From NCBI RefSeq assembly GCF_014529705.1, contig NZ_JAANIH010000018.1, positions 1-64,000 on the forward strand: DNA of 64,000 bases, in the 5' to 3' direction. The translations under genes and the position numbers were made by a program. The stretch comes from Bradyrhizobium campsiandrae. Lineage in GTDB: Bacteria; Pseudomonadota; Alphaproteobacteria; Rhizobiales; Xanthobacteraceae. Below the pieces are notes generated by a model that saw nothing but the letters and a program-made list of their open reading frames with translations, had not been told where the DNA came from and did no database searches. Positions 10,620 through 19,898 of this stretch are shown here, piece after piece (the first letter of the stretch is position 1; every line of letters starts with the position of its first letter).

Positions 10620-13600
10620 CTAAGAAGCCACCATCGTCCCCTTCTCGTTCCGTCCCTCGGCCAGGTTCCGCACCACCACATAGAAGATCGGCGTGAACAG
10701 CAGGCCGAACAGCGTGACGCCGAGCATGCCGAAGAAGACGGCAACGCCGACGGCCTGGCGCATCTCGGAACCCGAGCCGGACGAAATCACCAGCGGCAGC
10801 ACGCCGAGGATGAAGGCGAAAGAGGTCATCAGGATCGGCCGCAGGCGCAGGCGGCAGGCCTCGATCACGGCTTCCAGTCGCGGCTTGCCTTCCTTCTCGA
10901 TGTCGCGCGCGAACTCGACGATCAGGATGGCGTTCTTCGCCGCGAGCCCCACCAGCACGACGAAGCCGATCTGGGTCAGGATGTTGACGTCCTGGCCCAT
11001 GATGCGCACGCCGATGGTGGCAGCGAGCAGGCACATCGGCACGATCAGGATCACCGCAAAGGGCAAGGTCCAGCTGCCATATTGCGCGGCGAGCACGAGA
11101 TAGACGAACAGCACGCAGATCGGAAACACGTAGAGGCCGGCATTGCCGCCGGTGACCTGCTGATAGGACAGATCCGTCCACTCGAAGGTGAAGCCGCTCG
11201 GCAAGGTGTCGTCGGCCAGCTTCTTGATGGCGTTGAGCGCGGTGGTCGAGCTCACGCCCGGCGCCGGCTCGCCCTGCAATTCGGATGCCGCATAGAGATT
11301 GTAGCGCGCGACGCGGTCAGGACCGGTGACATCCCTGAAGTCGACCACGCTGCCGAGCATCACCGTGTCGCCCGCGGCGTTGCGCGTGCGCAGGCGCGCA
11401 AGGTCGGCAGGTTCTTTCCGGAACGGGAAATCAGCCTGCGCGGTGACGTGATAGGTGCGGCCGAACAGGTTGAAGTCGTTGACATAGGTCGATCCGAAAT
11501 AGGTCTGGATCGTGTCGTTGATGCTCGAGATGGGTACGCCGAGCTTCTGCGCCTTGGTGCGGTCGATGTCGACGAACAGCTGCGGCGTATTGGCCGAGAA
11601 CGGCGAGAACACCGTGGGGGCAAGGAGCGCGGGCGATTTGCGCGCAGCGGCGACGAGCTCGTCGGTCGCGGACGCCAGCAGTTCCGGCCCGCGGCCCTGC
11701 CGATCCTGGATGCGGATGGTGAAGCCGCCACCGGTGCCGATGCCAGGCACGGCCGGTGGCGGAATCACGATGATGAAGGCGTCCTGGATCGCAGCGAGGC
11801 GTTTTCGGAGTTCGCCGGTGATCGCGTTGGCGGTCAGGCCCTTTTTCAGACGGACCTCGGGCTCGTCGAACACAGGGAAGAGCGCCGCCGCGTTGCCGGC
11901 CTGCGTTCGTGTCGCGCCGGAGAAGCCGGCAAAGGCGGCAACCCGGACGATGCCCGGCGTATCCAGCGAAATCCGTTCGATCTCCCGCACGACCTCAGTG
12001 GTTCGCGCCAGCGACGCCGCTCCCGGTAATTGCACCGAGATGATGACATAGCCGCGGTCCTGCGCCGGGATGAAACCCTGCGACGTCGTCCCGATCAGCC
12101 AGCCTGCGCTGCCGATCAGCACGACATAGATCAGCAGCATCACCACCGCGTGTCGGATCACGAAATTGGCGAGAGCAGCGTAGCCATGCGAGAGCCGGTC
12201 GAACAGGCGGTTGAAGGCCCCCGTGAAGGCGTTCCAGCCCCGCGCGAGCAGATTCCAGGCAGCGGGCGGCCGCTTTTCCTCATGTGGGGTGAGGATCTGC
12301 GAAGCCAGCGCCGGCGACAGCGTCAACGAGCAGAAGCAGGAGATCGCGGTCGCAACCGCAATCGTGACCGCGAATTGCTGGAAGAATTGCCCGGAGATAC
12401 CGCCCAGGAATGCCGTCGGCACGAACACCGCGCACAGCACAAGCGCGATCGAGACCAGCGCGCCGCCGACCTCCTCCATGGTCTTCAGCGCCGCATCCCG
12501 GCGGCTGAGACCATGCTCGAGATGCCGTTCGACATTCTCGACCACGACGATGGCGTCGTCGACCACGATGCCGACCGCAAGCACGAGCCCGAACAAAGTG
12601 AGATTGTTGATGGAGAAGCCGAGTGCCGCCATCACCGCGAAGGTGCCCACCAATGACACCGGGATCGCGATGATGGGAATGATCGCCGGCCGCCACCCTT
12701 GCAGGAACACCAGCACGACGACGACGACAAGCAGCATGGCTTCGTAGATCGTCTTGATCAGCTCGTGGACGGACTGTGCGATGAACTCGGTCGGGTTGTA
12801 GCCGATGTTGAAGTCGAGGCCCTTTGGAAAGCTTTCCTTCAGCTTCGCCATGGTGTCCGAGATGCTCTTTGCCGTCGCAAGCGCGTTGGATCCCGGTCGC
12901 TGCGTCACCAGCATGGCGACCGCGGATTTGCGCAGCAGGAAGCTGTTGGTCGAATAGGCGAGCGCACCGAGCTCGATGCGCGCGACGTCGCGCAGGCGCA
13001 CCGTGCGGCCGTCGGAGCCGGCCTTGATCAGGATGTCCTCGAACTGCTTCTGGTCTTTTAGTCGCCCCGTGAACACAAGGTTCGGCTGGAAGGCGCGGTC
13101 GGCAATCGGCGGTTCGGCAATCTGGCCGCCGGCGATCTGCACGTTCTGAGCGCGGATCGCGGCCAGCACCTCGGTCGAGGTCAGGCCGAGATTGGCAATA
13201 CGATCAGGATCGAGCCAGAGCCGCATCGAATAGTCGCGCGCGCCAAACATCTGGATGTCGCCGACGCCGTCGATGCGCAGCAGCTGGTCGCGAACCTGCA
13301 GCAGCGCGTAGTTGGAGATGTAGAGCTGGTCGAAGGTGTCGTCGGGCGACAGCATGAACACGACCATCAGGATGTCGGGCGAGTTCTTGCGGGTGACGAC
13401 GCCGTTGCGCTGCACCTCGTCCGGCAGCTGCGGCTGCGCGATGGCGACGCGGTTCTGCACCAGCACCTGCGCCTTGTCGAGGTCGGTGCCGAGCTTGAAG
13501 GTGACGGTGATGGTGAGCTGGCCGTTCGAGGTCGCCTGGCTGTAGAGATAGAGCATGTCCTCGACGCCGTTGATCTGCTGCTCGATCGGAGCAGCCACGG

Positions 13601-13784
13601 TGTCGGACACGGTCTGGGCAGAGGCGCCCGGATATTGCGTGGTGACGACCACGGTCGGCGGCACCACTTGCGGATATTCGGAGATCGGCAGCGTCGAATA
13701 AGCGAGCGCACCGACGATCAGGAGCACGATCGACAGCACCATCGCGAGGATGGGCTGGTTGATGGACAGGCGGCCAAGATTCAT
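10620..13784 (-). CDS. RND multidrug efflux permease, HAE1 family (AcrB/MexF-like)
   Basis: A 1054-residue inner-membrane pump of the resistance-nodulation-division superfamily, the usual length for HAE1 members. The N-terminal helix (FINQP-like, here LSINQPILAMVLSIVLLIVG) and large periplasmic loops are present. The proton-relay segment VDDAIVVVENVERHLEHG sits near residue 407. A second set of six helices ends near the C-terminus. It exports drugs or other toxic compounds by proton antiport as a trimer. Its ATG overlaps the adaptor stop in ATGA (13781-13784). No outer-membrane factor gene is adjacent, so a TolC-like protein from elsewhere is expected. Confidence 0.93.
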   Translation of the reverse strand: MNLGRLSINQPILAMVLSIVLLIVGALAYSTLPISEYPQVVPPTVVVTTQYPGASAQTVSDTVAAPIEQQINGVEDMLYLYSQATSNGQLTITVTFKLGTDLDKAQVLVQNRVAIAQPQLPDEVQRNGVVTRKNSPDILMVVFMLSPDDTFDQLYISNYALLQVRDQLLRIDGVGDIQMFGARDYSMRLWLDPDRIANLGLTSTEVLAAIRAQNVQIAGGQIAEPPIADRAFQPNLVFTGRLKDQKQFEDILIKAGSDGRTVRLRDVARIELGALAYSTNSFLLRKSAVAMLVTQRPGSNALATAKSISDTMAKLKESFPKGLDFNIGYNPTEFIAQSVHELIKTIYEAMLLVVVVVLVFLQGWRPAIIPIIAIPVSLVGTFAVMAALGFSINNLTLFGLVLAVGIVVDDAIVVVENVERHLEHGLSRRDAALKTMEEVGGALVSIALVLCAVFVPTAFLGGISGQFFQQFAVTIAVATAISCFCSLTLSPALASQILTPHEEKRPPAAWNLLARGWNAFTGAFNRLFDRLSHGYAALANFVIRHAVVMLLIYVVLIGSAGWLIGTTSQGFIPAQDRGYVIISVQLPGAASLARTTEVVREIERISLDTPGIVRVAAFAGFSGATRTQAGNAAALFPVFDEPEVRLKKGLTANAITGELRKRLAAIQDAFIIVIPPPAVPGIGTGGGFTIRIQDRQGRGPELLASATDELVAAARKSPALLAPTVFSPFSANTPQLFVDIDRTKAQKLGVPISSINDTIQTYFGSTYVNDFNLFGRTYHVTAQADFPFRKEPADLARLRTRNAAGDTVMLGSVVDFRDVTGPDRVARYNLYAASELQGEPAPGVSSTTALNAIKKLADDTLPSGFTFEWTDLSYQQVTGGNAGLYVFPICVLFVYLVLAAQYGSWTLPFAVILIVPMCLLAATIGVRIMGQDVNILTQIGFVVLVGLAAKNAILIVEFARDIEKEGKPRLEAVIEACRLRLRPILMTSFAFILGVLPLVISSGSGSEMRQAVGVAVFFGMLGVTLFGLLFTPIFYVVVRNLAEGRNEKGTMVAS

Positions 13785-15010
13785 GACTTGTCACCAGCCT
13801 TCGCACCGGTCTTGGCACCGGCCGGCGCCTGAGCGGGAGACGGGGCGACCTTGGCGCCGACACGGGCGCGCTGGATGCCGTTGACGATGACGCGGTCCTC
13901 GGCCTTCAGCCCTTCGCGGATGACGCGGAGGCCGTCGTCGAGCGGCCCGAGCACCACGGGTCGTGCCTCGACGGTGTCGTCGGGCTTCACCACGAACACG
14001 ATCTTGCGCGACTGGTCGGTGGCGACCGCGACGTCGGGGATCAGCAGCGCCTCATAAGGCGCGCTGCCGATCAGGCGGACGCGGCCGAACTGGCCGGGCA
14101 AGATGGAAAGATCGGTGTTCTTGACCACGGCGCGGCTGCGCAGCGTGCCGGTGGAGACATCGAGGCGGTTGTCGAGGAAGTTGACCGAGCCCTCATGCGA
14201 TGGCTTGGTCTCGCCGGCGAGCGTCACCTGCACGGGGTTCGCGGTGTCGCGCGAACTTGGGCGTTTTCCCTCGAACCACAGCTTGCTGTATTTGATGAAG
14301 GTCGTCTCATCCATGTCGAAATAGATGTAGATCGGATCGAGCGAGACGATCGAGGTCAGCAAGGTCGAGGTGCCGGTGTCGCTGCCCTGCACGAGGTTGC
14401 CGGGGCTGACGAGATGGCGGCTGACGCGGCCGGTGAGCGGCGCGGTGACATGGGTGAACTCGATGTTGAGCCGGGCGGCCTTCAATGCGCCCTCGGCCTG
14501 GGTCTCCGCGGCGTGCGCGGCCTGGAGGGCCTGGCGTCGCTGATCGACGACCTGTTCGGAGACGGCGCTGGTCTGGACCAGGTTCAGGCCGCGGTCGAGC
14601 TCGCGCTTGGCGAGCTCCACCTTGGCGCGGGCATCGGAGAGCTGGCCGTCCGCTTGCTCGGCCACCGCCTCGAACGGACGTGGATCCATGACATAGAGCA
14701 GATCGCCCTGATGTACGATCGCGCCGTCCTGGAACTCGACGGAGTTGACGAAGCCACCGACGCGCGGGCGCACCTGCACCTCTTCGACCGCCTCGAAGCG
14801 ACCGGTGTACTCGTCCCAGTCGGTGACGGTGCGCTTCACCGGCTCGGCAACGGTCACAGGCGGGGGCGGCGGCGCGGCCGCTTGCGAGCTCGGCTGTCCG
14901 CAACCGCTGAGCGCAAAGGCCGCGGCAAGAAGACCGACGATGGCGTAGGGCCTGATCTGAACGAAATCGTGCGTTTTGGCAAATTGCTCGCTTCCGTCCG
15001 ATCCACTCAT
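13781..15010 (-). CDS. RND efflux periplasmic adaptor subunit (membrane fusion protein)
   Basis: A 409-residue adaptor linking the RND pump to an outer-membrane channel. A hydrophobic segment ends in the lipobox LSGC near residue 37, so it is probably a lipoprotein. The RPRVGGFVNSVEFQDGAIVHQGDLLYVMDPRPF lipoyl half-motif, an alpha-hairpin (residues about 110-175) and the barrel region follow in standard order. ATG 15010 is preferred over the longer frame because GAGGAC stands about 6 bases before it. That ATG overlaps the stop of a 26-codon leader ORF, suggesting coupled translation. Confidence 0.9.
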   Translation of the reverse strand: MSGSDGSEQFAKTHDFVQIRPYAIVGLLAAAFALSGCGQPSSQAAAPPPPPVTVAEPVKRTVTDWDEYTGRFEAVEEVQVRPRVGGFVNSVEFQDGAIVHQGDLLYVMDPRPFEAVAEQADGQLSDARAKVELAKRELDRGLNLVQTSAVSEQVVDQRRQALQAAHAAETQAEGALKAARLNIEFTHVTAPLTGRVSRHLVSPGNLVQGSDTGTSTLLTSIVSLDPIYIYFDMDETTFIKYSKLWFEGKRPSSRDTANPVQVTLAGETKPSHEGSVNFLDNRLDVSTGTLRSRAVVKNTDLSILPGQFGRVRLIGSAPYEALLIPDVAVATDQSRKIVFVVKPDDTVEARPVVLGPLDDGLRVIREGLKAEDRVIVNGIQRARVGAKVAPSPAQAPAGAKTGAKAGDKS

Positions 15011-15087
15011 CCCAGGTCCTCGCATGAAAGCCACTGAAAAATGCAGGGTACGCCCGTACCCGCGGGCGGCACAAGATGGGTGGCCAT
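15007..15087 (-). CDS. Candidate 26-residue leader peptide upstream of the RND adaptor
   Basis: A short ORF (begins MATHLVPPAGTG, ends SCEDLG) runs from ATG 15087 to a TGA that overlaps the adaptor ATG in ATGA. A GAAGAG site stands a few bases before its start. The adaptor's own GAGGAC site lies inside this ORF, so ribosomes on the leader would affect adaptor initiation. A perfect 16-base inverted repeat lies within it. No family is recognised. It may be a real leader peptide or chance, and the exact ATGA coupling is the best argument for reality. Confidence 0.4.
   Translation of the reverse strand: MATHLVPPAGTGVPCIFQWLSCEDLG
15046..15061. promoter_or_regulatory. Perfect inverted repeat GGGTACGCCCGTACCC upstream of the RND operon
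   Basis: GGGTACG (15046-15052) and CGTACCC (15055-15061) form a perfect palindrome with a 2-base centre. It lies 36-51 bases before the adaptor start and inside the candidate leader ORF. It could be an operator for an efflux repressor or an RNA hairpin near the ribosome site. No regulator gene is adjacent. Confidence 0.45.
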
Positions 15088-15283
15088 GATGAACTCTTCA
15101 AGACGTGCACTTGCGCAAAGCTCGGCTGGATATCCTAGCCTGATGGCGGGTTGACACACGCTCCCTCTCCCCGCTTGCCGGAAGAGGGAGAACAACAGCC
15201 AGCGTCTTCACACATGACGAAGGCTGACAGCTCGGCTAGATTAGCCCTTGCAAAACAAGACGAATTGTCCCGGGAGGACAGAC

Positions 15284-16438
15284 GTGCATCAGGGGCGTGT
15301 CGTTTACGGCGCGATCGAGGAGGTCGTGTTCGGCCATCCGGCGGCTGGGGCCATCGTCGCGCAAATGGACCGGCTGGGAGCCCGCCGCGCCTTCCTGATG
15401 GTATCAGGAACTCTGAATCGCCAGACCAACGAGATCGCAAAAATCCGAGACGCGCTGGGACCGCGCTGCGCCGGGCTGTTCGATGCGATGCCGGCACACA
15501 CGCCGCGGGAGGCAGTGATCGCGGCCACCAATGCCGCGCGCGATGCCGGCGCTGACTTGATCGTCACCGTGGGCGGCGGTTCGATCACCGACGGCGCCAA
15601 GGCGGTGCAGCTCTGTCTTGCCAACGGCATCGATACGATCGACGGCATCAACCGCATCCGCGTGCACAAGGGCGTCGCACCCGAGATGACCGCACCGACC
15701 GTGCGGCAGATCAGCGTGCCGACCACGATTGCCGGCGGCGAGTTCTCCTCGATTGCCGGCGTCACCGACCGCAGCACGCATGTGAAGCAGATGCTGCGGC
15801 ATCCGCTTGCCGTGCCGCGTGCGACCATTCTCGATCCAGCCATCACCGTGCACACGCCGCAATGGCTGTTTCTGTCGACCGGCATCCGCGCCATCGACCA
15901 TTGCGTCGAGGCGATCTGCTCGCACGAGACCCACCCCTACGCCGACGCGCAGTCGGTGAAGGGCCTTGCCATGCTCGCCGACGCGTTGCCACGCGTGAAG
16001 GCGGATCCTGCCGATCTCGATGCGCGGATGGACGCCCAGATCGGCACCTGGCTGTCGATGGGCGCACTCGCGGCCGGCGTGCCGATGGGCGCGAGCCATG
16101 GCATCGGCTACGTGCTGGGCGCAGCCTTCGACGTGCCGCACGGCTACACCTCCTGCATCATGCTGCCGGCGGTGATGCGCTGGAATGCGAGCGCCAATGC
16201 CGAACGGCAGATGATCGTTGCCGCCGCGATGGGGTTTCCCGGCCACGACGCCGCCGACGTGCTCGACGCCTTCATCCGCGCGCTCGGCATGCCGCGCAGC
16301 CTCACCGAGATGCGCATCTCGCCCGAGCATTTCGACGCCATCGCCGAGCAGGCGATGCGCACCAACTGGATCCCCCGCAATCCGCGCAAGATCGAGACTG
16401 CTGCGCAGGTGCGCGAGATCCTTGCTCTCGCCGCATGA
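15284..16438 (+). CDS. Maleylacetate reductase (iron-containing alcohol dehydrogenase family)
   Basis: A 384-residue enzyme that would reduce maleylacetate to 3-oxoadipate with NAD(P)H, the last step before the beta-ketoadipate pathway in hydroxyquinol, resorcinol or chloroaromatic breakdown. The NAD-binding segment VTVGGGSITDGAKAVQL is near residue 100. The late metal-region histidines include IDHCVEAICSHETHPYAD and ASHGIGYVLG. GTG 15284 is chosen because GGGAGGA (15271-15277) lies just upstream. No ring-cleavage dioxygenase is in the window. The acyl-CoA ligase gene follows after 19 bases and then a peptide-type importer, suggesting one catabolic unit. Confidence 0.82.
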   Translation: MHQGRVVYGAIEEVVFGHPAAGAIVAQMDRLGARRAFLMVSGTLNRQTNEIAKIRDALGPRCAGLFDAMPAHTPREAVIAATNAARDAGADLIVTVGGGSITDGAKAVQLCLANGIDTIDGINRIRVHKGVAPEMTAPTVRQISVPTTIAGGEFSSIAGVTDRSTHVKQMLRHPLAVPRATILDPAITVHTPQWLFLSTGIRAIDHCVEAICSHETHPYADAQSVKGLAMLADALPRVKADPADLDARMDAQIGTWLSMGALAAGVPMGASHGIGYVLGAAFDVPHGYTSCIMLPAVMRWNASANAERQMIVAAAMGFPGHDAADVLDAFIRALGMPRSLTEMRISPEHFDAIAEQAMRTNWIPRNPRKIETAAQVREILALAA

Positions 16439-16457
16439 CATTTAGCCCGGAGGACTG

Positions 16458-18008
16458 ATGTACCCAGGTCTGCATGCCCGCCTGCGCCCACTGCAACCCG
16501 CCTTCATCATGGCCGCGACGGGCGAGGCCGTTACCTATCGCGAGCTGGACGCACGCAGCAATCGCCTTGCCCATCTGTTCCGCCGGCACGGATTGAAGCG
16601 GCTCGATCACTATTCGATCTTCATGGAGAACAATGCCCGCTACCTCGAAGCCTGTGCCGCGGGCGAGCGGTCGGGGCTGTATTACACCTGCATCAATTCC
16701 TTCCTGACGCCGGGCGAACTCGCCTATCTCCTCGTCAACAGCCAGTCGAAGATTCTGATCACCTCGGTGGCAAAACTCGACATCGCACGCGAGGCGATCC
16801 AGGCCTGCCCCGACATCAAGCTCTGCATCGTCGCCGACGGCCCCGGCGAGAGCGACCGGATCGTCGGGCTCGCGGATGTCACCGCCGACCTGCCGAAGAC
16901 GCCGATTGCGGATGAATGGCTTGGCACCGCGATGCTCTATTCATCCGGAACGACGGGACGGCCAAAAGGAATCCTGCGGCCACTGCCGGAAGAGCCGCCG
17001 AAGCACAATCTGCCGCTGTTCGACTTCCTGACCAAGCTTTGGCACTACCGCGAAGGCATGGTCTATCTGTCGCCGGCCCCGCTCTATCACTCGGCGCCAC
17101 AGGCCGCGGTCAATCTCACGATCCGTATGGGTGGGACCGTGATCATCATGGAGCATTTCGATCCGGAGCGTTACCTCCAACTCGTCGAGCAATGGGGCAT
17201 CACCCACAGCCAGCTGGTGCCGACGATGTTCTCGCGGATGCTGAAGCTGCCGGAGGAGGTGCGCAAGCGCTACGACCTCTCCTCGCTCGAGATCGCGATC
17301 CATGCCGCAGCGCCTTGCCCGGCGCTGGTCAAGGACGACATCATCAAATGGTGGGGACCGATCGTCCACGAATATTACGGCGCCACCGAAGGGCTCGGCT
17401 TCACCGCGTGCAACAGCGAGGAATGGCTGAGCCACCGCGGCACCGTCGGCAAGGTGCTGCTCGGCGATCTCCATATTCTCGATGAGAACATGCGGGAATG
17501 CCCGACCGGCACGCCCGGCCAGGTCTGGTTCAAGACGGGCTCGCCATTCGAATATTTCAACGACCCGGAGAAGACGCGCGAGGCGCGCTCGGCCGACGGC
17601 AGCATGAGCACGGTCGGCGATGTCGGCTATGTCGACGAGGATCGCTTCCTCTATCTCACTGACCGCGCCACCTTCATGATCATCTCCGGCGGCGTGAACA
17701 TCTATCCGCAGGAATGCGAGAATTTGCTGATCACCCATCCGAAGGTCGCCGACGCCGCGGTGTTCGGCGTACCCAATGCCGATCTCGGCGAGGAGGTGAA
17801 GGCGGTGGTGCAGCCAATGCCAGGCGTGGTGCCGGGGCCCGCGCTTGCCGAGGAGCTGATTGCCTTCTGCAGCCAATCGTTGTCGCGGCAGAAGGTGCCG
17901 CGCTCGGTGGATTTCGAGAAGGAGTTGCCGCGGCTGCCGACGGGGAAACTCTACAAGCGGCTGCTAAGGGACCGGTACTGGGGCAACAAGACGTCAAGGA
18001 TCGTGTGA
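16458..18008 (+). CDS. AMP-dependent acyl-CoA synthetase (ANL superfamily)
   Basis: A 516-residue cytoplasmic ligase that adenylates a carboxylic acid and transfers it to CoA. Visible motifs are the P-loop-like YSSGTTGRPKGI near residue 160, the YYGATEG region near residue 300, GDVGYVDEDRFLYLTDR near residue 390 and the C-terminal catalytic lysine in LPTGKLYKR. It resembles FadD-like ligases acting on medium, branched or alicyclic acids, but the substrate cannot be fixed. A CCGGAGGA site precedes ATG 16458. The close spacing after maleylacetate reductase and before the Dpp-type importer suggests joint use of an imported acid or acylated compound. Confidence 0.88.
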   Translation: MYPGLHARLRPLQPAFIMAATGEAVTYRELDARSNRLAHLFRRHGLKRLDHYSIFMENNARYLEACAAGERSGLYYTCINSFLTPGELAYLLVNSQSKILITSVAKLDIAREAIQACPDIKLCIVADGPGESDRIVGLADVTADLPKTPIADEWLGTAMLYSSGTTGRPKGILRPLPEEPPKHNLPLFDFLTKLWHYREGMVYLSPAPLYHSAPQAAVNLTIRMGGTVIIMEHFDPERYLQLVEQWGITHSQLVPTMFSRMLKLPEEVRKRYDLSSLEIAIHAAAPCPALVKDDIIKWWGPIVHEYYGATEGLGFTACNSEEWLSHRGTVGKVLLGDLHILDENMRECPTGTPGQVWFKTGSPFEYFNDPEKTREARSADGSMSTVGDVGYVDEDRFLYLTDRATFMIISGGVNIYPQECENLLITHPKVADAAVFGVPNADLGEEVKAVVQPMPGVVPGPALAEELIAFCSQSLSRQKVPRSVDFEKELPRLPTGKLYKRLLRDRYWGNKTSRIV

Positions 18009-18030
18009 GGACGAGCCTGCAAACTGCGCT

Positions 18031-18050
18031 GTCGTCCCGGCGAAGGCCGG
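18031..18050. repeat. Copy of GTCGTCCCGGCGAAGGCCGG repeat
   Basis: This single copy of the dispersed 20-base sequence lies in the 262-base gap between the acyl-CoA ligase gene and the dppA-like gene. The rest of the gap holds a small CCAAAG-AG-CTTTGG hairpin near 18166-18179 and no gene. The gap leaves room for a separate promoter for the importer. Confidence 0.6.
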
Positions 18051-18270
18051 ATTTGCGGACGCAGCTACGCGCGCCACGCGCAAAGGAACTGCGCGTTCGC
18101 ACCTGCACTCTCTCGTTGTGAACATGCAAGGCTCCTGCGGCGTTACGTCATCCAAATTACCAAGGCCCCAAAGAGCTTTGGCCGGTTGCCTCCGTCCACA
18201 CGCCTCGGCTATCGTCGCATCAAACAGGCCGTAAAGGGCCCAAGAGACTAATGTCCGGGGAGGACCGAGG

Positions 18271-19869
18271 ATGTGGAGCGTGCGGGCGCTTGCCGCAACG
18301 GCGGCGCTATCTTTGCTGGCGTTTTCGACGACGACCTTCGCGAGCGAACCGAAACAGGGCGGGATCCTGCGGATGTATCACCGCGACAGCCCCGGCAACG
18401 CGTCGATCCACGAAGGCGCGACTTACTCGCTCAATGTTCCCTTCATGCCGGTCTTCAACAACCTCGTCATCTACAAGCAGGACGAGGCGCAGAACACGAT
18501 GGACAATATCGTGCCGGAACTCGCGGAGAGCTGGGCGTGGGTCAATGACAACAAGACGCTGACCTTCAAGCTGCGTCAGGGCGTGAAATGGCACGACGGC
18601 AAGCCGTTCACCTCCGCCGATGTGAAGTGCACCTTCGACATGCTGATGGGCAAGTCGCAGCAAAAGTTCCGGCAGAACCCGCGCAAGGCCTGGTACGAGC
18701 AGGTCAACGATGTCGCCACCAACGGCGACTTCGAGGTCTCGTTCAACCTGAAGCGACCGCAGCCGTCGCTGCTGGCGCTGCTGGCCTCGGGTTACACGCC
18801 GGTCTACCCCTGTCACGTCTCGCCCGGCGACATGCGCACGCATCCGATCGGCACCGGGCCGTTCAAGTTCGTCGAGTTCAGGGCCAATGAATCCATCAAG
18901 CTGACCCGCAATACCGACTACTGGCGCAAGGGGCGGCCCTATCTCGACGGCATCGAATTCACCATCATTCCGAACCGCTCGACCGCGATCCTTGCTTTCG
19001 TGGCCGGCAATTTCGACATGACCTTCCCGACCGAAGTGAGCATTCCGCTGCTCAAGGACGTGAAATCGCAAGCGCCGAATGCGATCTGCGAGGTCGAGCC
19101 GAACAACGTCTCGACCAACATCATCGTCAACTCCTCCGCGCCCCCCTTCGACAATATCGACATCCGCAAGGCGATGGCACTGGCGCTGGACCGCAAGGCG
19201 TTCATCTCGATCATGTTCGAGGGCCAGGGCGATGTCGGCGGCACCATGCTGCCGCCGCCAAACGGGCTGTGGGGCATGCCCAAGGAGATGCTGCAGACCA
19301 TTCCGGGCTACGGTCCGGACGTCAACGCCAACCGCGAGGAAGCCAAGAAGCTGATGCAGAAAGCGGGCTACGGTCCGGAGAAGCACCTCGCAGTCAAGGT
19401 CTCGACCCGCAATATTCCGGTCTACCGCGATCCCGCCGTCATCCTGATCGACCAGCTCAAGAGCATCTATATCGACGGCGAGCTCGACGTGGTCGAGACC
19501 GCCAACTGGTTCCCGAAGATCGCGCGCAAAGACTACATGCTTGGGCTCAACCTGACCGGCAACGCGGTCGACGATCCCGATCAGTCCTTCTACGAGAACT
19601 ATTCCTGCGGGTCCGAGCGCAATTACACCAATTACTGCAACAAGGAGATCGAGAAGCTGTTCGATGTGCAGTCGCAGGAGACCGACATCGCAAAACGCAA
19701 GAAGCTGGTGTGGGACATCGACAAGAAGCTGCAGGAGGACGTTGCCCGCCCGATCATCTTCCACGCGCGCACCGGCACCTGCTGGCAGCCCTATGTCAAG
19801 GGCGTGACGGTCATGACCAACAGCTCCTATAACGGGTACCGGTACGAAGACGTCTGGATGGACAAGTAG
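18271..19869 (+). CDS. Peptide/nickel-type ABC transporter substrate-binding protein (DppA/OppA family)
   Basis: A 532-residue periplasmic receptor of the SBP_bac_5 family, the standard length. A Sec signal peptide ends near residue 25 (TTFAS), followed by EPKQGGILRMYHRD. The signature region WAWVNDNKTLTFKLRQGVKWHDGKPFTSADV lies near residues 90-120. GGGGAGGA precedes ATG 18271. It is the first gene of a complete importer (two permeases, two ATPases). Family members bind oligopeptides, opines, sugars or nickel chelates. The linked maleylacetate reductase and CoA ligase hint at an aromatic or acylated substrate, which is only inference. Confidence 0.9.
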   Translation: MWSVRALAATAALSLLAFSTTTFASEPKQGGILRMYHRDSPGNASIHEGATYSLNVPFMPVFNNLVIYKQDEAQNTMDNIVPELAESWAWVNDNKTLTFKLRQGVKWHDGKPFTSADVKCTFDMLMGKSQQKFRQNPRKAWYEQVNDVATNGDFEVSFNLKRPQPSLLALLASGYTPVYPCHVSPGDMRTHPIGTGPFKFVEFRANESIKLTRNTDYWRKGRPYLDGIEFTIIPNRSTAILAFVAGNFDMTFPTEVSIPLLKDVKSQAPNAICEVEPNNVSTNIIVNSSAPPFDNIDIRKAMALALDRKAFISIMFEGQGDVGGTMLPPPNGLWGMPKEMLQTIPGYGPDVNANREEAKKLMQKAGYGPEKHLAVKVSTRNIPVYRDPAVILIDQLKSIYIDGELDVVETANWFPKIARKDYMLGLNLTGNAVDDPDQSFYENYSCGSERNYTNYCNKEIEKLFDVQSQETDIAKRKKLVWDIDKKLQEDVARPIIFHARTGTCWQPYVKGVTVMTNSSYNGYRYEDVWMDK

Positions 19870-19898
19870 CGCGCGAACGGTTCTGCGGAGGGCGGAGG

